Shown here: piece by piece, positions 63,881 through 64,000 of the stretch | How positions within the stretch are numbered: the first letter of the stretch is position 1 | Layout: every line of letters begins with the position of its first letter | NCBI GenBank assembly: GCA_022393335.1 | Contig: JAJEKB010020753.1 | Location: forward strand, 451,325 to 515,324 | Length of the DNA: 64,000 nt | Reading direction: 5' to 3' | Origin: Macrotrachela quadricornifera | Lineage: Eukaryota > Rotifera > Eurotatoria > Philodinida > Philodinidae | Translations under genes and position numbers: made by a program | The notes under the pieces: generated by a model | The model's database searches: none | Told to the model about the DNA's origin: nothing | Seen by the model: only the letters and a program-made list of their open reading frames with translations

Positions 63881-64000
63881 CGGGTGGTCCATAAATAACT
63901 GTGCGATACGAAATTTGAATATCTCCATTACTGTTTAAGCAAACGAGCTCATTTTTTTTATCAATGATAGAGACGCGTCCAAAGTTTATATCCATAAAGA
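63881..64000 (+). mobile_element. possible end of a Tc1/mariner-type element running out of the window
   Basis: CCGGGTGGTCCATAAATAAC starts here and has the look of a mariner-type terminal repeat. It shares CCATAAATAAC with the MITE in auxilin intron 3. The other end is outside the window. Confidence 0.3.

Overview
This is an AT-rich animal nuclear segment. Its genes are split by many short introns, commonly 50-70 nt with GT...AG ends. Gene content is metazoan: auxilin, TMEM87, DENND5, coatomer gamma, KLHL20 and PHYHD1. One gene is an intron-bearing bacterial-type ADP-glucose pyrophosphorylase. Transposon debris, a horizontally acquired metabolic gene and very short introns together suggest a bdelloid rotifer (for example Rotaria or Adineta). 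That is inference from gene style; no species marker was read.

Layout. 1-5.5 kb: gene-poor, with a non-coding element built of CGTATACG motifs around a 71-bp tandem repeat. 5.5-12.1 kb (+): auxilin/DNAJC6, 15 exons; one intron carries a decayed mariner transposase and another a complete U6 snRNA gene. 12-22.3 kb: repeat-rich, with one unknown small gene (14.5-15.0 kb, -), a possible membrane-protein relic (17.9-19.3 kb, -) and several non-autonomous elements, each with its own short motif repeated near the ends. 22.4-25.9 kb (+): a small membrane protein, a membrane-anchored dithiol glutaredoxin and the GlgC-type enzyme. 27.7-29.0 kb (+): PHYHD1. 30.7-33.5 kb (+): a VIT/VWA protein with an SR-like tract. 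34.5-37.4 kb (+): TMEM87. 37.9-46.3 kb (+): DENND5. 47.0-50.8 kb (-): coatomer gamma. 51.3-54.6 kb (+): KLHL20. 54.9-57.5 kb (+): a two-RRM hnRNP-like protein. 57.5-64 kb: gene desert with a 582-bp near-perfect inverted repeat and an Ig-domain exon broken by a repeat.

Functionally several neighbours serve membrane traffic: auxilin (clathrin uncoating), coatomer gamma (COPI), DENND5 (Rab GEF/effector) and TMEM87 (Golgi). Gene order otherwise looks like ordinary eukaryotic linkage, not operons. Exon models were made by hand from splice sites, reading phase and remembered family sequences; all coding lengths given close in frame. Larger introns repeatedly host palindromic (foldback) sequences.
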